This document shows positions 8,144 to 17,950 of a stretch of 64,000 nucleotides of DNA, piece after piece. How positions within the stretch are numbered: position 1 is the first letter of the stretch; each line of letters begins with the position of its first letter. The notes under the pieces are model-generated. The model was not told where the DNA came from, ran no database searches, and saw only the letters and a list, made by a program, of their open reading frames with translations. Source of the DNA: Desulfosudis oleivorans (GTDB taxonomy: Bacteria; Desulfobacterota; Desulfobacteria; Desulfobacterales; SURF-7); contig DYJD01000011.1 in assembly GCA_020723325.1 (NCBI GenBank), forward strand, positions 139,373 to 203,372, read 5' to 3'. Position numbers and translations under genes: made by a program.

Positions 8144-9045
8144 TCGTCTCGCAAATATTCGATATGCTGGATGCAGGAATCGTTGTCCTGGACCGGGATT
8201 TGAATGTTTTTAAATGGAATCGCTGGATGTCGACCCATAGCAAAATTTCCGCTGAGGAAATCGTAGGTAAGCCGCTTTTTGATTTTTATCCGGAACTCAA
8301 CAAATCCTGGTTTCTGCGCAATTGCAAATCCGTCTTCACTTTCGGCAATTTCGCCTTCATCTCCCAGAAACTTCACAAATACTGCTTTCCCTTTAAGTCT
8401 TATTATAACAGCCTGGGTTACCGGTTTGATTTTATGCAGCAAAGCTGCACCCTGGGCCCCCTGCGGAATGATAGCAATGAGATCCAGTATATTTACATCA
8501 CCATTCAAGATGTAACTGAAATCGTCGCCTATGAACAAAAATTGATTGAAATGAATATCAAGGACGGCCTGACCGGCGTATTCAATCGCCGTTTTTTCGA
8601 ACCGCGCCTGGAAGAAGAATTTCAGCGTCATCGCCGTTATAACAGATCATTGAGCCTGATCATGCTGGACATTGATCATTTCAAGCACATCAATGATACC
8701 TATGGCCATCAAGCCGGTGATTACATCTTGAAATCCATTTCGCTTCTGGTTGAAAAAAAGATCCGTAACGTGGATATTTTCGCCCGCTACGGCGGAGAGG
8801 AGTTCTGCTGCCTGCTGCCGGAAACAAGCCTGGATTCCGCCAAAGTAGTGGCTGAAAACATCCGCAAACAGATCTCCGACGAAACCTTCCATTTCAAGGA
8901 TAAAGAAATTCGCCTGACCCTCAGCCAGGGAGTGGCCAGCCTGGCCAAGGATATTGAAAGTGCGGAAGCCCTCCTGAAAAAAGCCGACGACGCCCTTTAT
9001 GCGGCCAAGAATACCGGACGCAATAAAGTCGTCGCCCTCCAGTAA
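8140..9045 (+). CDS. PAS-GGDEF diguanylate cyclase
   Basis: The 301-residue protein joins a PAS-type sensor (about residues 1-130) to a GGDEF domain that makes cyclic di-GMP from two GTP. The active-site loop is GGEEF at 218-222. The inhibitory product-binding site RNVD (209-212) lies exactly five residues before it, so feedback inhibition is expected. Other conserved parts are DGLTGVFNRRFF, MLDIDHFKHINDTYGH and the C-terminal DDALYAAKNTGRN. No membrane span is seen, so the cue is cytosolic; the PAS ligand is not evident. Its ATGA start overlap with cheC links a CheY-like pathway to cyclic di-GMP production. Confidence 0.93.
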   Translation: MIVSQIFDMLDAGIVVLDRDLNVFKWNRWMSTHSKISAEEIVGKPLFDFYPELNKSWFLRNCKSVFTFGNFAFISQKLHKYCFPFKSYYNSLGYRFDFMQQSCTLGPLRNDSNEIQYIYITIQDVTEIVAYEQKLIEMNIKDGLTGVFNRRFFEPRLEEEFQRHRRYNRSLSLIMLDIDHFKHINDTYGHQAGDYILKSISLLVEKKIRNVDIFARYGGEEFCCLLPETSLDSAKVVAENIRKQISDETFHFKDKEIRLTLSQGVASLAKDIESAEALLKKADDALYAAKNTGRNKVVALQ

Positions 9046-9060
9046 ATGCCGGCTGGCATT
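9045..9060. terminator. Compact hairpin between convergent genes
   Basis: AATGCC-GGCT-GGCATT forms a 6-bp stem with a tetraloop exactly in the gap between the diguanylate cyclase and cheX stop codons. There is no clear T run, so termination is only a possibility. Confidence 0.35.
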
Positions 9061-9524
9061 CACCAAATTTCCGAGCAGACCTCAATGGTAAAATCACCGT
9101 GTTCCGTGCGATAGGGCAAGGCGATCACCGGATGGTTTTCAAGATGAACGATGCTATGACCAGGACCGGTCTGGACCGAAGAGAGTTTGGCCTTGAGGGC
9201 CTTTCCCAACTCCGTCAGCTTAATGGTGGCCTGACCGGAAATCATGTTGGCGATTTCACCCACGGCATCCTTGATTTCGTCGTTGATTTCCTTCATTTCC
9301 TCGCCGAACATGGTGGAAACCACATGCAGAATGAATTTTTCTGAAAAACTGACGGCAAAACTGCCGCTGAAGTCCCCGCTCAGGTGGATCAATCCGCTGA
9401 TGGCACCTGTAGCAATCGGGTTGTCTTTCACAAAGGGTTTACGGGCCTTGATCTTGGCGCCGGCAGTAGTTTCCAGGGTATGAATGGTGGCTTCGATCAT
9501 TTTATTGATGCAATCGGCATTCAT
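9060..9524 (-). CDS. cheX: CheX-type chemotaxis phosphatase
   Basis: The 154-residue product has the size and signature of CheX: a single E-x2-N helix (VGEIANMISGQA) and the C-terminal strand GDFTIEVCSEIW. CheX dephosphorylates CheY-P or related receiver domains, acting as a dimer. AAAGGAG stands a few bases before the ATG. It is the last gene of the minus-strand chemotaxis cluster, 30 bases after the helicase gene. A second phosphatase of the same superfamily (CheC) is on the opposite strand, so two dephosphorylation routes serve this locus. Confidence 0.85.
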   Translation of the reverse strand: MNADCINKMIEATIHTLETTAGAKIKARKPFVKDNPIATGAISGLIHLSGDFSGSFAVSFSEKFILHVVSTMFGEEMKEINDEIKDAVGEIANMISGQATIKLTELGKALKAKLSSVQTGPGHSIVHLENHPVIALPYRTEHGDFTIEVCSEIW

Positions 9525-9554
9525 GATACTCCGCTCCTTTGGCCGCCAAGCTTT

Positions 9555-12425
9555 TCACCAGACTACCGGCACACGCACTTTTTGACCGGCCTTGTTCTTG
9601 AATAACAGATAACCGTTTTCCCGGCCGAATAAAAACAGATCCCGGGTGATTTTCACGTCCGCACGGCAATATTGGAGAATCTCGCTGATTTTGCCTTCCT
9701 TCCACCAGGCCAGGGCTTGCAGACCGTTTCCGCTTTTTTCAATGCCGAGGGTGTTGCCGGCCAGATGGTCCAGGGAAAGTCGATACCCCAGGCGGTCATG
9801 GACCTGTTCCAGGATGTCCAGGGTGTTGAAACGGCTGAAATCCGTATCCGTATAATGGCTCAGGACTTGATAGTCAAAACGCTTGATATTGAACCCCACC
9901 AGCAGATCCAGGCTGCTGATTTGGCCGATCAAACGGTCCACCTGGTTTTCCAGGAACTCAAAATAAGCGTCCTGCCTGGAATCATATAATACGGCGCAAC
10001 TGATGCCCATTAGATCGGCCCGGTGCCAGCCGCCGACTTCCTGGGCTGAACGCTGGGTTTCAATATCCAACACGCCGAAATGGCGAATGCACTGCTCGGT
10101 TTCTTTTTTCACAGCAGGTGGAGGAGTTGCCTTTTCCGCAATGATTTTGGCTTGAACTCTATTCGATTTTTGGCCGGCATTGATCCGATCCAATAAAAAT
10201 ACTGCTGCCGCCTTGTCAATGGGACGATTGCCGGAACCGCATTTGGGTGAGTGCACACAGGCCGGGCAGCCGTTTTCGCAAGTACAAGAATGTATCACGG
10301 CGTGGGTGTGCCTGAGCAAATCCAGGGCGTTGGTAAAGGCCTGGGCGCTCAAGCCCGCACCGCCGGGAATGCCGTCATATATAAAAACCGCGGCTTGGCC
10401 CACCTGGGGATGAAAGGGTATGGAAATCCCGCCCAGGTCATTGCGGTCGGTCATGATAAAAAAAGGCATCACTCCGATCAGGGCGTGCTCCAGGGCGTGA
10501 ATGCCGCCCATAAAATGGAGAAAAGCCTTTTCTGTTTCCTGCTGGAACTGATCCTGGATGGTAAACCAGAGCCCCTCGGTCTCGAAAACCAGGGGCGGCA
10601 ATTCAAGGGGAATGATGTTGAGCCTTTTCTTGGCATGAATCCGCCATTTTTCGTAACCCGTGATCTGTTCCGTGACTTTCAACCTTCCCAGAGAGAAGGT
10701 GGTGTTGCCGACATTTTTTTGAGTTGTAACTTCCAGGATCTCGGTCTCTTTATGGCCCCTTACCCGGGTATAGTAGTCCACTACCGCCGGAACGACTTTC
10801 ACTGTGGCCGTGGCCAGATCCAGTGTTTCCACGAGATAGGTATCACCGTGGTGCAGATAAACCGCACCAGGATGGGTTTCCTTGAAGGCCCTGAATCCAT
10901 CGATTTCCCCCCGACTTTGACCGGTGCGGCTGCAGATGATGGCAAAACGGCTGCCGGTGCCTCGTAGATCCACCTCCCGATGGGGGCGTTTGCGGCCCGC
11001 GAACAGTCGGTTCCCTTCCGAATCCCGCAACAACTCCCCTTTTTGTTCCAGATGCCCGGCGGCCTGAGCAACTTTTTCTTCTTGTAAATAGGGCTCCATG
11101 ACCTCCAAGGGTAGTTCTGCCGCTGCACAAACCAGATGTTTTTGCAAAATTTTGGAATTAAAGGGATTGATGACCGCCGCCTCCGGCTCTTTATTCAGGA
11201 GTACTTGGGGATGTTTGATAAAATATTGGTCCAGGGCGTCTTCCCCGGCAATCAAGGCCAAGGCTGATTCCTGGCCACCCCGCCCTACCCTTCCACTGCG
11301 CTGCCATGTGGCCATGATCGAGCCAGGATAACCAACCAGGATGCATAGATCGAGATCACCGATATCGATGCCCAATTCCAAGGCACTGGTGGAGATGACC
11401 GCCAGCAATTCTCCATTGGCCAGACGGGCCTCTATTTCCCTCCGTTCTTCCGGCAGGAAGCCGGCCCGATAAGCACTGATGCGCTCCTTGAACAGACCGG
11501 ATTCGCTGCCGGCCCAGATGGCGATCAGTTCGGTCATCTTGCGGGATTGGGCGTAAACAATGGTGCGCAGGCCCCTGTGCAGGGCGGCCTTAAGCAGCAG
11601 AATGGCGGTTTGGGCCGGGCCGGTATCCGGATTCAAGAGGATCACATGGCGCTTGCCACGGGGGGCGCCGCTTTGACTTACCACCTCAACATGCAGACCG
11701 GTCAACTGCCCGGCCAGTTCGGCCGGATTGGCAATGGTGGCGGAGCTGAACACAAAGGTGGGCGCGACCCCGTAATGCTCACAGATCCTCCGGAAACGCC
11801 GAAAAACCTGGCCCATATGGGAGCCCATGACCCCGCGATAGGTATGGAGCTCATCCACCACCACGAACCGGAGCTTGGATAAAAAGGCGGCCCATTGGTG
11901 ATGATGGGGCAGCATGGACAAATGCAGCATGTCCGGATTGGTCATGATCACATGGGGCGGGTTTTGCCGGATTTTTTTGCGAAACCAGTCGGTGGTATCG
12001 CCGTCATAGATTGCCGCGGCCGGCCGGCCGGGAACTGCCGCGGCCATGAGTTGAAAACTGCGTAGTTGATCCTGGGCCAGGGCTTTTAAGGGAAAAAGGT
12101 AGAGGGCCGTTGCGCCGGCATCCTGCCGAGTACGCTCCAGCACCGGCAGGTTGTAGATCAGACTCTTGCCGCTGGCCGTGGGTGTGGCTGTCACTGTATG
12201 AATCCCGGAACGGATCAGGTCTATGGCTTCGGCCTGATGGCTGTAAAGGGCCTTAATACCCAGACTCGCCAAAATTTTTTTAAGATCCTTGGGCAGCGGC
12301 TGTTTGGTTTTGGATGTGTGCGCAGGACTGGATTCGATCACCTGATGAAAGGCAATCTGGGATTTCATTCGCTGGGAGCTTATCAGCGAGTTCACATATT
12401 CGGCAATAGTTCCGGAACCAACCAT
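9555..12425 (-). CDS. MrfA-MrfB-like fusion: DEAD/DEAH helicase plus DEDD exonuclease
   Basis: The 956-residue protein fuses two enzymes. Residues 1 to about 770 are an MrfA/YprA-type superfamily 2 helicase. They carry Q-motif-like SHQAEAIDLI, Walker A TPTASGKSL, Walker B DELHTYRG, motif VI QRSGRVGRGG, and the DUF1998 cysteine cluster CTCENGCPACVHSPKC. The last 170 residues are an RNase H-like exonuclease of the YprB/MrfB type: DIET, LLVGFNIKRFDYQVL and YCRADVKITRDLF give the D-E-D-D set. In Bacillus the two are separate proteins repairing mitomycin-type DNA damage; here helicase and nuclease would act in cis. It lies between cheB and cheX on the same strand, 44 and 30 bases away, so it may be co-transcribed with chemotaxis genes without sharing their function. 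Confidence 0.88.
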   Translation of the reverse strand: MVGSGTIAEYVNSLISSQRMKSQIAFHQVIESSPAHTSKTKQPLPKDLKKILASLGIKALYSHQAEAIDLIRSGIHTVTATPTASGKSLIYNLPVLERTRQDAGATALYLFPLKALAQDQLRSFQLMAAAVPGRPAAAIYDGDTTDWFRKKIRQNPPHVIMTNPDMLHLSMLPHHHQWAAFLSKLRFVVVDELHTYRGVMGSHMGQVFRRFRRICEHYGVAPTFVFSSATIANPAELAGQLTGLHVEVVSQSGAPRGKRHVILLNPDTGPAQTAILLLKAALHRGLRTIVYAQSRKMTELIAIWAGSESGLFKERISAYRAGFLPEERREIEARLANGELLAVISTSALELGIDIGDLDLCILVGYPGSIMATWQRSGRVGRGGQESALALIAGEDALDQYFIKHPQVLLNKEPEAAVINPFNSKILQKHLVCAAAELPLEVMEPYLQEEKVAQAAGHLEQKGELLRDSEGNRLFAGRKRPHREVDLRGTGSRFAIICSRTGQSRGEIDGFRAFKETHPGAVYLHHGDTYLVETLDLATATVKVVPAVVDYYTRVRGHKETEILEVTTQKNVGNTTFSLGRLKVTEQITGYEKWRIHAKKRLNIIPLELPPLVFETEGLWFTIQDQFQQETEKAFLHFMGGIHALEHALIGVMPFFIMTDRNDLGGISIPFHPQVGQAAVFIYDGIPGGAGLSAQAFTNALDLLRHTHAVIHSCTCENGCPACVHSPKCGSGNRPIDKAAAVFLLDRINAGQKSNRVQAKIIAEKATPPPAVKKETEQCIRHFGVLDIETQRSAQEVGGWHRADLMGISCAVLYDSRQDAYFEFLENQVDRLIGQISSLDLLVGFNIKRFDYQVLSHYTDTDFSRFNTLDILEQVHDRLGYRLSLDHLAGNTLGIEKSGNGLQALAWWKEGKISEILQYCRADVKITRDLFLFGRENGYLLFKNKAGQKVRVPVVW

Positions 12426-12469
12426 GGGTTGGTATTACCTGTTTTTTTCGCACAAAGCAATCCGTATCC

Positions 12470-13543
12470 CTATCGCCGGCAGGCGGATAATACCTCAAAA
12501 GCAATGCGATCCAAAGGCAGGATCTTGTCCACAGCGCCCAATTTAATGGCCTCATTGGGCATGCCGAAAACTATGCAAGAGGCTTCGTCCTGGGCGATGG
12601 TGTAGGCCCCGGCCTCTTTCAACTCCAGCATACCCTTGGCGCCGTCGTCGCCCATGCCGGTCATGATGACCCCTACTGCATTTTTGCCGGCATAGCGTGT
12701 GGCTGAGCGGAACAGGACATCCACGGAAGGTCGGTGGCGGCTGACCAGGGGGCCGTCCTTTATCTCCACAAAATAGCGCGCCCCGCTTCTTTTCAGCAAG
12801 GTGTGACGGTTGCCCGGGGCAATCAGGGCATGGCCCGGAATGACTGTATCATTGTTTTCCGCCTCCTTGATGGCAATGCGGCAGATGCCGTTCAAGCGGT
12901 TGGCAAAGGCGGTGGTGAATTTCTCCGGCATATGTTGGACAATGACAATGCCGGGGGAATCCAGGGGCAAGGCTTCCAGGAATTCCCGCAGGGCTTCGGT
13001 GCCGCCGGTGGAGGCCCCCACCACCACCACTTTTTCGGTTGTCTGGAGCATGGCCCGGGATTTGACCGGCGGCAGGATCACATCCGCACTCAGTTTTTTG
13101 GCCACCAGCCTTATTGGTCCTGCTGGAATAGGTTTTATTCTAGCCTGGGCCGCTGCCTTGACCGCATCACAGATGCGGATGGATGATTCCTTTAAAAAAT
13201 TCTTGGTACCCAGTCTGGGTTTGGTGATGATGTCCACCGCCCCGTATTCAAGGGCCTTTAGGGTGGTTTCGGCCCCGATTTCCGTGAGACTGCTGCACAT
13301 GACCACCGGGATGGGATGCTGGCTCATGATTTTATGCAGGAAAGTAATGCCGTCCATCCTGGGCATTTCCACATCCAGGGTGATTACATCCGGCACTTCC
13401 TTTTTCAATTTTTCGGCAGCGATAAAAGGGTCGGAAGCAGTGGCGATCACTTCGATGCCCGGATCTGAATTCAGGATTTCCTCCAGGGTCTGCCGCACCA
13501 CGGCCGAATCGTCCACCACCAGTACCCGAATTTTCTTCGTCAT
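12470..13543 (-). CDS. cheB: Chemoreceptor glutamate methylesterase/deamidase CheB
   Basis: The 357-residue protein has an N-terminal receiver ([12 protein letters not shown], acceptor Asp in [12 protein letters not shown]), a linker and the C-terminal methylesterase. The catalytic serine is in [10 protein letters not shown], the histidine in QHMPEKFT, and the aspartate in [12 protein letters not shown]. When phosphorylated by CheA it removes methyl groups from receptor glutamates, resetting sensitivity. AAGGA precedes the ATG. It follows cheD and cheR in transcription order, the normal adaptation module. CheB and CheD may share the receptor-deamidation task. Confidence 0.95.
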   Translation of the reverse strand: MTKKIRVLVVDDSAVVRQTLEEILNSDPGIEVIATASDPFIAAEKLKKEVPDVITLDVEMPRMDGITFLHKIMSQHPIPVVMCSSLTEIGAETTLKALEYGAVDIITKPRLGTKNFLKESSIRICDAVKAAAQARIKPIPAGPIRLVAKKLSADVILPPVKSRAMLQTTEKVVVVGASTGGTEALREFLEALPLDSPGIVIVQHMPEKFTTAFANRLNGICRIAIKEAENNDTVIPGHALIAPGNRHTLLKRSGARYFVEIKDGPLVSRHRPSVDVLFRSATRYAGKNAVGVIMTGMGDDGAKGMLELKEAGAYTIAQDEASCIVFGMPNEAIKLGAVDKILPLDRIAFEVLSACRR

Positions 13544-13583
13544 ACACGCATCCTTAATAGTAAACCGTTTAAACAGGCTTTTA

Positions 13584-14150
13584 TCATTTCGGCAAATGGG
13601 GGTAAGGGTTCCGCATCAGTTCAGATCCGCTGTTGATTTTTCGGATTCCATTCCTTTCCTTTTGAACCAGCCTGTTCTGTTCCTTCAGAGCGGTCCTTTT
13701 CAAAAAAACCGCACCGGTATCCGTATGGAAATAAATCTTTCGAACGTCGGTTCCACCCAGGTCAGAGCTGACAATGTCGATCCTTTCTTGACGCAGAAAA
13801 TCCAAAACAAAATCGGCAAGAGCTTGTCCCACGCCTCGTTCATTAGGTAATGTCGCAAGCAGCTGCGCGCCGCCAAATACTTTGGCAATCAGATTACGAT
13901 GTTTGCCGCCGAGGCCGATGACCCCGCTGATCAGGATTTCAATGGCATTGCGGGCATAGCGGGTCGGATCCAACAAGGAACCGGGAGCGGCCTGGCCGGG
14001 CAGTAAAATATGATTCATCCCTCCGGTATTTTGAATGGGGTCATGGACGCAAACCGCCACACACGACCCCAGGAGGGTATGAATAATCGTTGGCTCTTCG
14101 CTTATATAAAATTCGCCGATGTGTATGGATACCTTTTTTTTACTTTCCAA
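13584..14150 (-). CDS. cheD: Chemoreceptor glutamine deamidase CheD
   Basis: The 188-residue protein carries the CheD catalytic cysteine in [13 protein letters not shown], the histidine in [10 protein letters not shown], and the threonine region FFGG-like KVFGGAQLL. CheD deamidates specific receptor glutamines and is inhibited or redirected by CheC. Both partners exist in this window (cheC at 7499), suggesting a Bacillus/Thermotoga-style CheC-CheD-CheY-P feedback loop. The ATG is only 4 bases after the cheR stop, indicating coupling. The C-terminal 35 residues beyond the core are polar and poorly conserved. Confidence 0.92.
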   Translation of the reverse strand: MESKKKVSIHIGEFYISEEPTIIHTLLGSCVAVCVHDPIQNTGGMNHILLPGQAAPGSLLDPTRYARNAIEILISGVIGLGGKHRNLIAKVFGGAQLLATLPNERGVGQALADFVLDFLRQERIDIVSSDLGGTDVRKIYFHTDTGAVFLKRTALKEQNRLVQKERNGIRKINSGSELMRNPYPHLPK

Positions 14151-14154
14151 ATCG

Positions 14155-15033
14155 TTAATACTCCGGCTTTTGATACACCGACGTGGCCACCGGCATGAAC
14201 TGGTTGTTGATGCCGTGCAAGGTCTCTGAATGACCGATGAACATGAAACCCCCGGGCGCCAGTTGTTCGTAAAATTTTACAAATAATTTTTTTTGGGTTT
14301 CCCGGTCGAAATATATGATCACGTTCCGGCAAAAAATAATATCCATGCGGATATTGAGTTCAAACCGGCGGCCTTCGTTTAAATTCAAGCGGGCGATCTG
14401 GACCCGGTTGCGCAAGGCCGGCACAATCCGGCAAAAACCGGTCTGGCGGCCTTTGCCCCGCAGGAAATATTTATGCTTGAGATGTTTGGGCACCGAATGG
14501 ATGGCTTCTTCCGGATAGATGGCCTGGCGGGCTTTTTCCAGTACATGGGTGGAGATATCTGTGGCCAGAACCTGGAAATCACCGGGTTTTTTGGAGTAAT
14601 AATCCGCAAGCACAACGGCAAGAGTGTAAGGCTCTTCGCCGCTGCTGCAGCCGGCGCTCCATACACTCAATTTGCGGCTGAGGGTTCCCCGGCCCCGACG
14701 GTTCAAGGTAGGCAGAGCGGTTTCCACTAGAAAATCAAAATGGCCTGGTTCGCGAAAAAAATCGGTTTTATTGGTGGTGACCACATTGATCATGGCGGTC
14801 AGCTCATGCTGCCGGCCTTGGGCGCTGGTGACGTATTCGAAATATTGGTCGAAAGCGTTCATATCCACGGCCCTTAGCCGCTTGAGCAAACGGGAGGTGA
14901 GCATGGTTTTTTTGGCCGGCGGCAGCTTCACCCCGCATTCGTCATAAATAAATTCGCTGAAACGCTGAAAATCCTTGTCCGACATAGTGGGATTGCCGGC
15001 CGCATCCACATTTTTCAAGCTTTCGGTGGCCAC
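14155..15033 (-). CDS. cheR: Chemotaxis protein methyltransferase CheR
   Basis: The 292-residue protein methylates receptor glutamates using S-adenosylmethionine. The N-terminal helical domain has DECGVKLPPAKKTMLTSRL and TTNKTDFFRE. The SAM site reads VWSAGCSSGEEPYTLAV, followed by ATDISTHVLEKAR and FCRNVIIYFDRETQ. The start is a GTG with GGGGAAGG just upstream; an in-frame ATG 16 codons later is an alternative. The three linked receptors end in F-E-x-Y tails, which fits a pentapeptide-dependent CheR. An AT-rich repeat of about 115 bases separates it from cheW. Confidence 0.93.
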   Translation of the reverse strand: MATESLKNVDAAGNPTMSDKDFQRFSEFIYDECGVKLPPAKKTMLTSRLLKRLRAVDMNAFDQYFEYVTSAQGRQHELTAMINVVTTNKTDFFREPGHFDFLVETALPTLNRRGRGTLSRKLSVWSAGCSSGEEPYTLAVVLADYYSKKPGDFQVLATDISTHVLEKARQAIYPEEAIHSVPKHLKHKYFLRGKGRQTGFCRIVPALRNRVQIARLNLNEGRRFELNIRMDIIFCRNVIIYFDRETQKKLFVKFYEQLAPGGFMFIGHSETLHGINNQFMPVATSVYQKPEY

Positions 15034-15055
15034 TGCACCTTCCCCAGATCCAAAA

Positions 15056-15143
15056 AATCAACAATTATTCATTGATAATTGATTATTAACAATTTGAATT
15101 CAATAATTAATTGTCAATTGCTAATTATTAATTGTTAACAATG
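15056..15143. repeat. AT-rich degenerate repeat between cheW and cheR
   Basis: Short units such as CATTGATAATTGATTATTAA and AATTAATTGTCAATTGCT alternate in direct and inverted order around a central TTGAATTCAA. The block fills the whole cheW-cheR gap and is far more AT-rich than its neighbours. It may be an extragenic repeat or a weak intra-operon structure; no gene is present. Confidence 0.6.
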
Positions 15144-15148
15144 ACTCC

Positions 15149-15691
15149 CTATGCATGCGCCTGACCGGACTCCGCTGCCGGGCCCACGTCCGCTTTCAAG
15201 CTGCCGGGCAAGAGCATTTCGCTACTTTCACGCACCAGGGTCAATTCCTCACTGGAAAAGATCCGATCAATGTCCAGAATGATCAAAAACTTGTCGTCCT
15301 GTCTGCCCATGCCTTTGATGAATTCGGTCTTGAGGCGTGTTCCCAGCTTGGGTGGCGGAGCGATGTTGGCGGTGTCCAGATCGATGACTTCCTTGACTGA
15401 ATCCGCCAGGGCACCCATCTGGGTCATGTCGCCGTCGATATCCAGTTCCACGATGACGATACAGGTATCCACCGTGCGGTCCACGGCACCCATGCCTAGT
15501 TTCAGGCGCATGTCCACCACCGGCACCACATTGCCCCGCAGGTTGATCACCCCCCGTAAAAAGTCGGGCATGCGCGGCACCTTGGTGATGGTGGTGTAGT
15601 CCAGTACCTCCCGAACTTTGGAGATTTCCAATGCAAATACTTCATCGCCGATGGTGAAGGTCAGGTATTGTTGAATTTGATGATTGCTCAT
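15149..15691 (-). CDS. cheW: Chemotaxis coupling protein CheW
   Basis: From the ATG at 15691 the product has 180 residues, a single CheW (SH3-like double-barrel) domain that docks CheA onto receptors. Typical segments are QYLTFTIGDEVFALEISKVREVL, VPRMPDFLRGVINLRG, VVPVVDMRLKLG and FLIILDIDRIFS. The frame extends upstream to 15748 and into the preceding receptor gene. The inner ATG is preferred because AGGAGG lies 6 bases before it and the domain starts at once. The 25-residue C-terminal tail is unstructured. It is the only stand-alone CheW here and probably serves all three receptors. Confidence 0.94.
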   Translation of the reverse strand: MSNHQIQQYLTFTIGDEVFALEISKVREVLDYTTITKVPRMPDFLRGVINLRGNVVPVVDMRLKLGMGAVDRTVDTCIVIVELDIDGDMTQMGALADSVKEVIDLDTANIAPPPKLGTRLKTEFIKGMGRQDDKFLIILDIDRIFSSEELTLVRESSEMLLPGSLKADVGPAAESGQAHA

Positions 15692-15722
15692 AAGTATCCT
15701 CCTGCAAGGTTGAGAGTAATAA

Positions 15723-17924
15723 TCAATATTTTTCGAATTCACTGTCATCCGATTCTTTCATTTCCAGGGCGACCCCTTGAAAAGCCGCCGGATTCAAATT
15801 CTTTTTTACATCCGGCTTGGATTTGGAAATTCTGGAAGTCTTGATATCTGTCAGTCTGTGTGTTTGCTTTTGTTGCAGGAAATAGGATTGCCCATTGCCT
15901 TTTTCAACTTTGAAAAAAGCGGCGGCATCCTTGAGTTGTTCCGCCTGGCCGGAGAGTTCCTCGCTGGTGGAGGCCATTTCCTCCGTGGCGGCCGCATTCT
16001 GCTGAATAATCTGGTCCAGTTGTTGGACTGCGGTGGTCACCTGGCGGATACCGTCGGCCTGCTCGGCGCTGGCGGCATTGATTTCCTGGACCAGTTCCGC
16101 GGTTTTCTGGATGCTCGGCACCATGCTGTCCAAAAGCATGCCGGCTTTTTCGGAAATCTCCACGCTGGAGATGGACTGGGCGCTGATCTCCTTGGCAGCG
16201 GTCTGGCTGCGTTCGGCCAGCTTGCGCACTTCCGCAGCCACCACGGCAAAACCCTTGCCGTGTTCCCCGGCCCGGGCCGCTTCAATGGCCGCATTCAGGG
16301 CCAGCATGTTGGTCTGGCGGGCAATTTCCTCGATGATGTTGATTTTTTCAGAGATGTTTTTCATGGCCTTGACGGTTTCGGCCACGGCCCGGCCGCCTTC
16401 CTGGGCATCGGCAGCAGCCTTGGTGGCGATGCCGGCGGTTTCCCGGGCATTGTCGGCATTCTGCTGAATCGTGCTGTTCATTTCCTCCATGGAAGAAGAA
16501 ACCTGTTCAACACTGGCGGATTGCTCCGTGGCGCCCTGGGACATTTGCTGGCCGCTGGAACTGATCTGCTGGCTGCCCGAGGCCACCTGGTCTGCCGCGG
16601 TCTGGACATTTACGGCGATTTCGGTCAGGTCCTTTACCATTTTTTCCAGGGCGATCATGAGCTCATCATTTTGTGAGCGCCTTTCCACTGTTACGCGCAG
16701 GTCGCCCATGGAAATTTTCTGGGCAATGGCAGTCATTTCATTGGTAACCTTGATCAGGAAATTGAGATTATTCTTGATTTCATTGAAATCGCCTTTGTAT
16801 GCCTCGCTGATTTGTTCCGGAATGTCGCCTTTGGCAATCCGCTCGATATATTCGGCAGTCACATTGATGGGCCGCACAAAGGCTTCCACCAATTCGTTAA
16901 GCCCCTCCACCAGATGGCGCCAACCCCCTGAATATCGGGTTCCATCTCCTCTGGCATCCAGCCGGCCTTCGCGCACGTTGCGGGAAATGGAATTGATTTC
17001 CTCGGCCAGTTTGCGGATATTGTCCACCATGGCGGTAAGGGCTTGGCCCAGTGTATCTTTTTCAGAAAGAATCTTGACCGTTGCCGCGAGATCGCCTTGC
17101 CCCAGTTTTTCCGCCACTTGAACCGTGGCTCTGAGATTCTCCACCATGGTTTTCATGGCCGCCAGCAGTTGGCCGGCTTCATCCTTGCCCGGTACCTGAA
17201 TATCCATGGAGATATCACCCAGGGATAGTTGCCGTGCCGTGGCAACGGCTGCGGCAATCGGTGTGGTGATGGCTCGGGTGATGATCCAAGCGAATCCCAG
17301 GGCCGACAATAGACCTATTATCGTCAAGACCATGGAAACCGTCTGCACGCGCCGGGCAATACTGTCATAGAGTTCATCCGACTCAAGACTTTCCTTTTTC
17401 AGGGATTCGATCATTTTCCCCAAAGGCTGCATGGTGGCTTCCCTGAGTTCATCGATCCTGGCGTCGTTTTCGCGGATGCGGCGCTCGTCTTCGCCGGCAG
17501 CGGTCGTTTCTTTTTCCATTTTTTCAAGAATGGGCAGGGTGCCGGTTTCAAAAACCTGCAGATATTCGCCATAGGCGCTTTCAAACTCTTTGGCCCAAGC
17601 CCGTTCTTGCTCCGTATCCGCAAGGGTGTTTACCGTAGTCATATCTTTTATGGCCATGGTCTTAGCACGGGCAAAAGCCTTCTTGGATTCCGCGAGGTTC
17701 CGGTTGATGACGGCATCCGCCATAATGGCGTATACTTCCGCGGCTTCATGGCTGACCTGGCCGATGGCAATGGAGGCCTTGGCCCTTTCTGCCCCGTCAT
17801 CCTGCAAGCGGCTAAGCACCTGCATTTGGATGATCTGGTAACCTGTGATGATCAAAAAAATTGCCACCACACAGATAAAACCGCCGAATAATTTATTGCC
17901 GATTTTCATGTCAGCGAATTTCAT
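15723..17924 (-). CDS. Transmembrane methyl-accepting chemotaxis protein
   Basis: The 733-residue receptor has a first membrane span near residues 9-31, a helical periplasmic domain to about 190, a second span near 193-213 ([18 protein letters not shown]), several HAMP/HAMP-like units to about 430, and the cytoplasmic signalling hairpin. The CheA/CheW contact tip reads [20 protein letters not shown]. The ligand domain is a four-helix type; its ligand is not evident. The last residues are DSEFEKY, matching the aromatic CheR-tether pattern F-x2-Y. AAAGGAG precedes the ATG. It is separated from the neighbouring receptor gene by 26 bases. Confidence 0.93.
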   Translation of the reverse strand: MKFADMKIGNKLFGGFICVVAIFLIITGYQIIQMQVLSRLQDDGAERAKASIAIGQVSHEAAEVYAIMADAVINRNLAESKKAFARAKTMAIKDMTTVNTLADTEQERAWAKEFESAYGEYLQVFETGTLPILEKMEKETTAAGEDERRIRENDARIDELREATMQPLGKMIESLKKESLESDELYDSIARRVQTVSMVLTIIGLLSALGFAWIITRAITTPIAAAVATARQLSLGDISMDIQVPGKDEAGQLLAAMKTMVENLRATVQVAEKLGQGDLAATVKILSEKDTLGQALTAMVDNIRKLAEEINSISRNVREGRLDARGDGTRYSGGWRHLVEGLNELVEAFVRPINVTAEYIERIAKGDIPEQISEAYKGDFNEIKNNLNFLIKVTNEMTAIAQKISMGDLRVTVERRSQNDELMIALEKMVKDLTEIAVNVQTAADQVASGSQQISSSGQQMSQGATEQSASVEQVSSSMEEMNSTIQQNADNARETAGIATKAAADAQEGGRAVAETVKAMKNISEKINIIEEIARQTNMLALNAAIEAARAGEHGKGFAVVAAEVRKLAERSQTAAKEISAQSISSVEISEKAGMLLDSMVPSIQKTAELVQEINAASAEQADGIRQVTTAVQQLDQIIQQNAAATEEMASTSEELSGQAEQLKDAAAFFKVEKGNGQSYFLQQKQTHRLTDIKTSRISKSKPDVKKNLNPAAFQGVALEMKESDDSEFEKY

Positions 17925-17950
17925 ACTGATCTCCTTTATTGGGATTGGTG

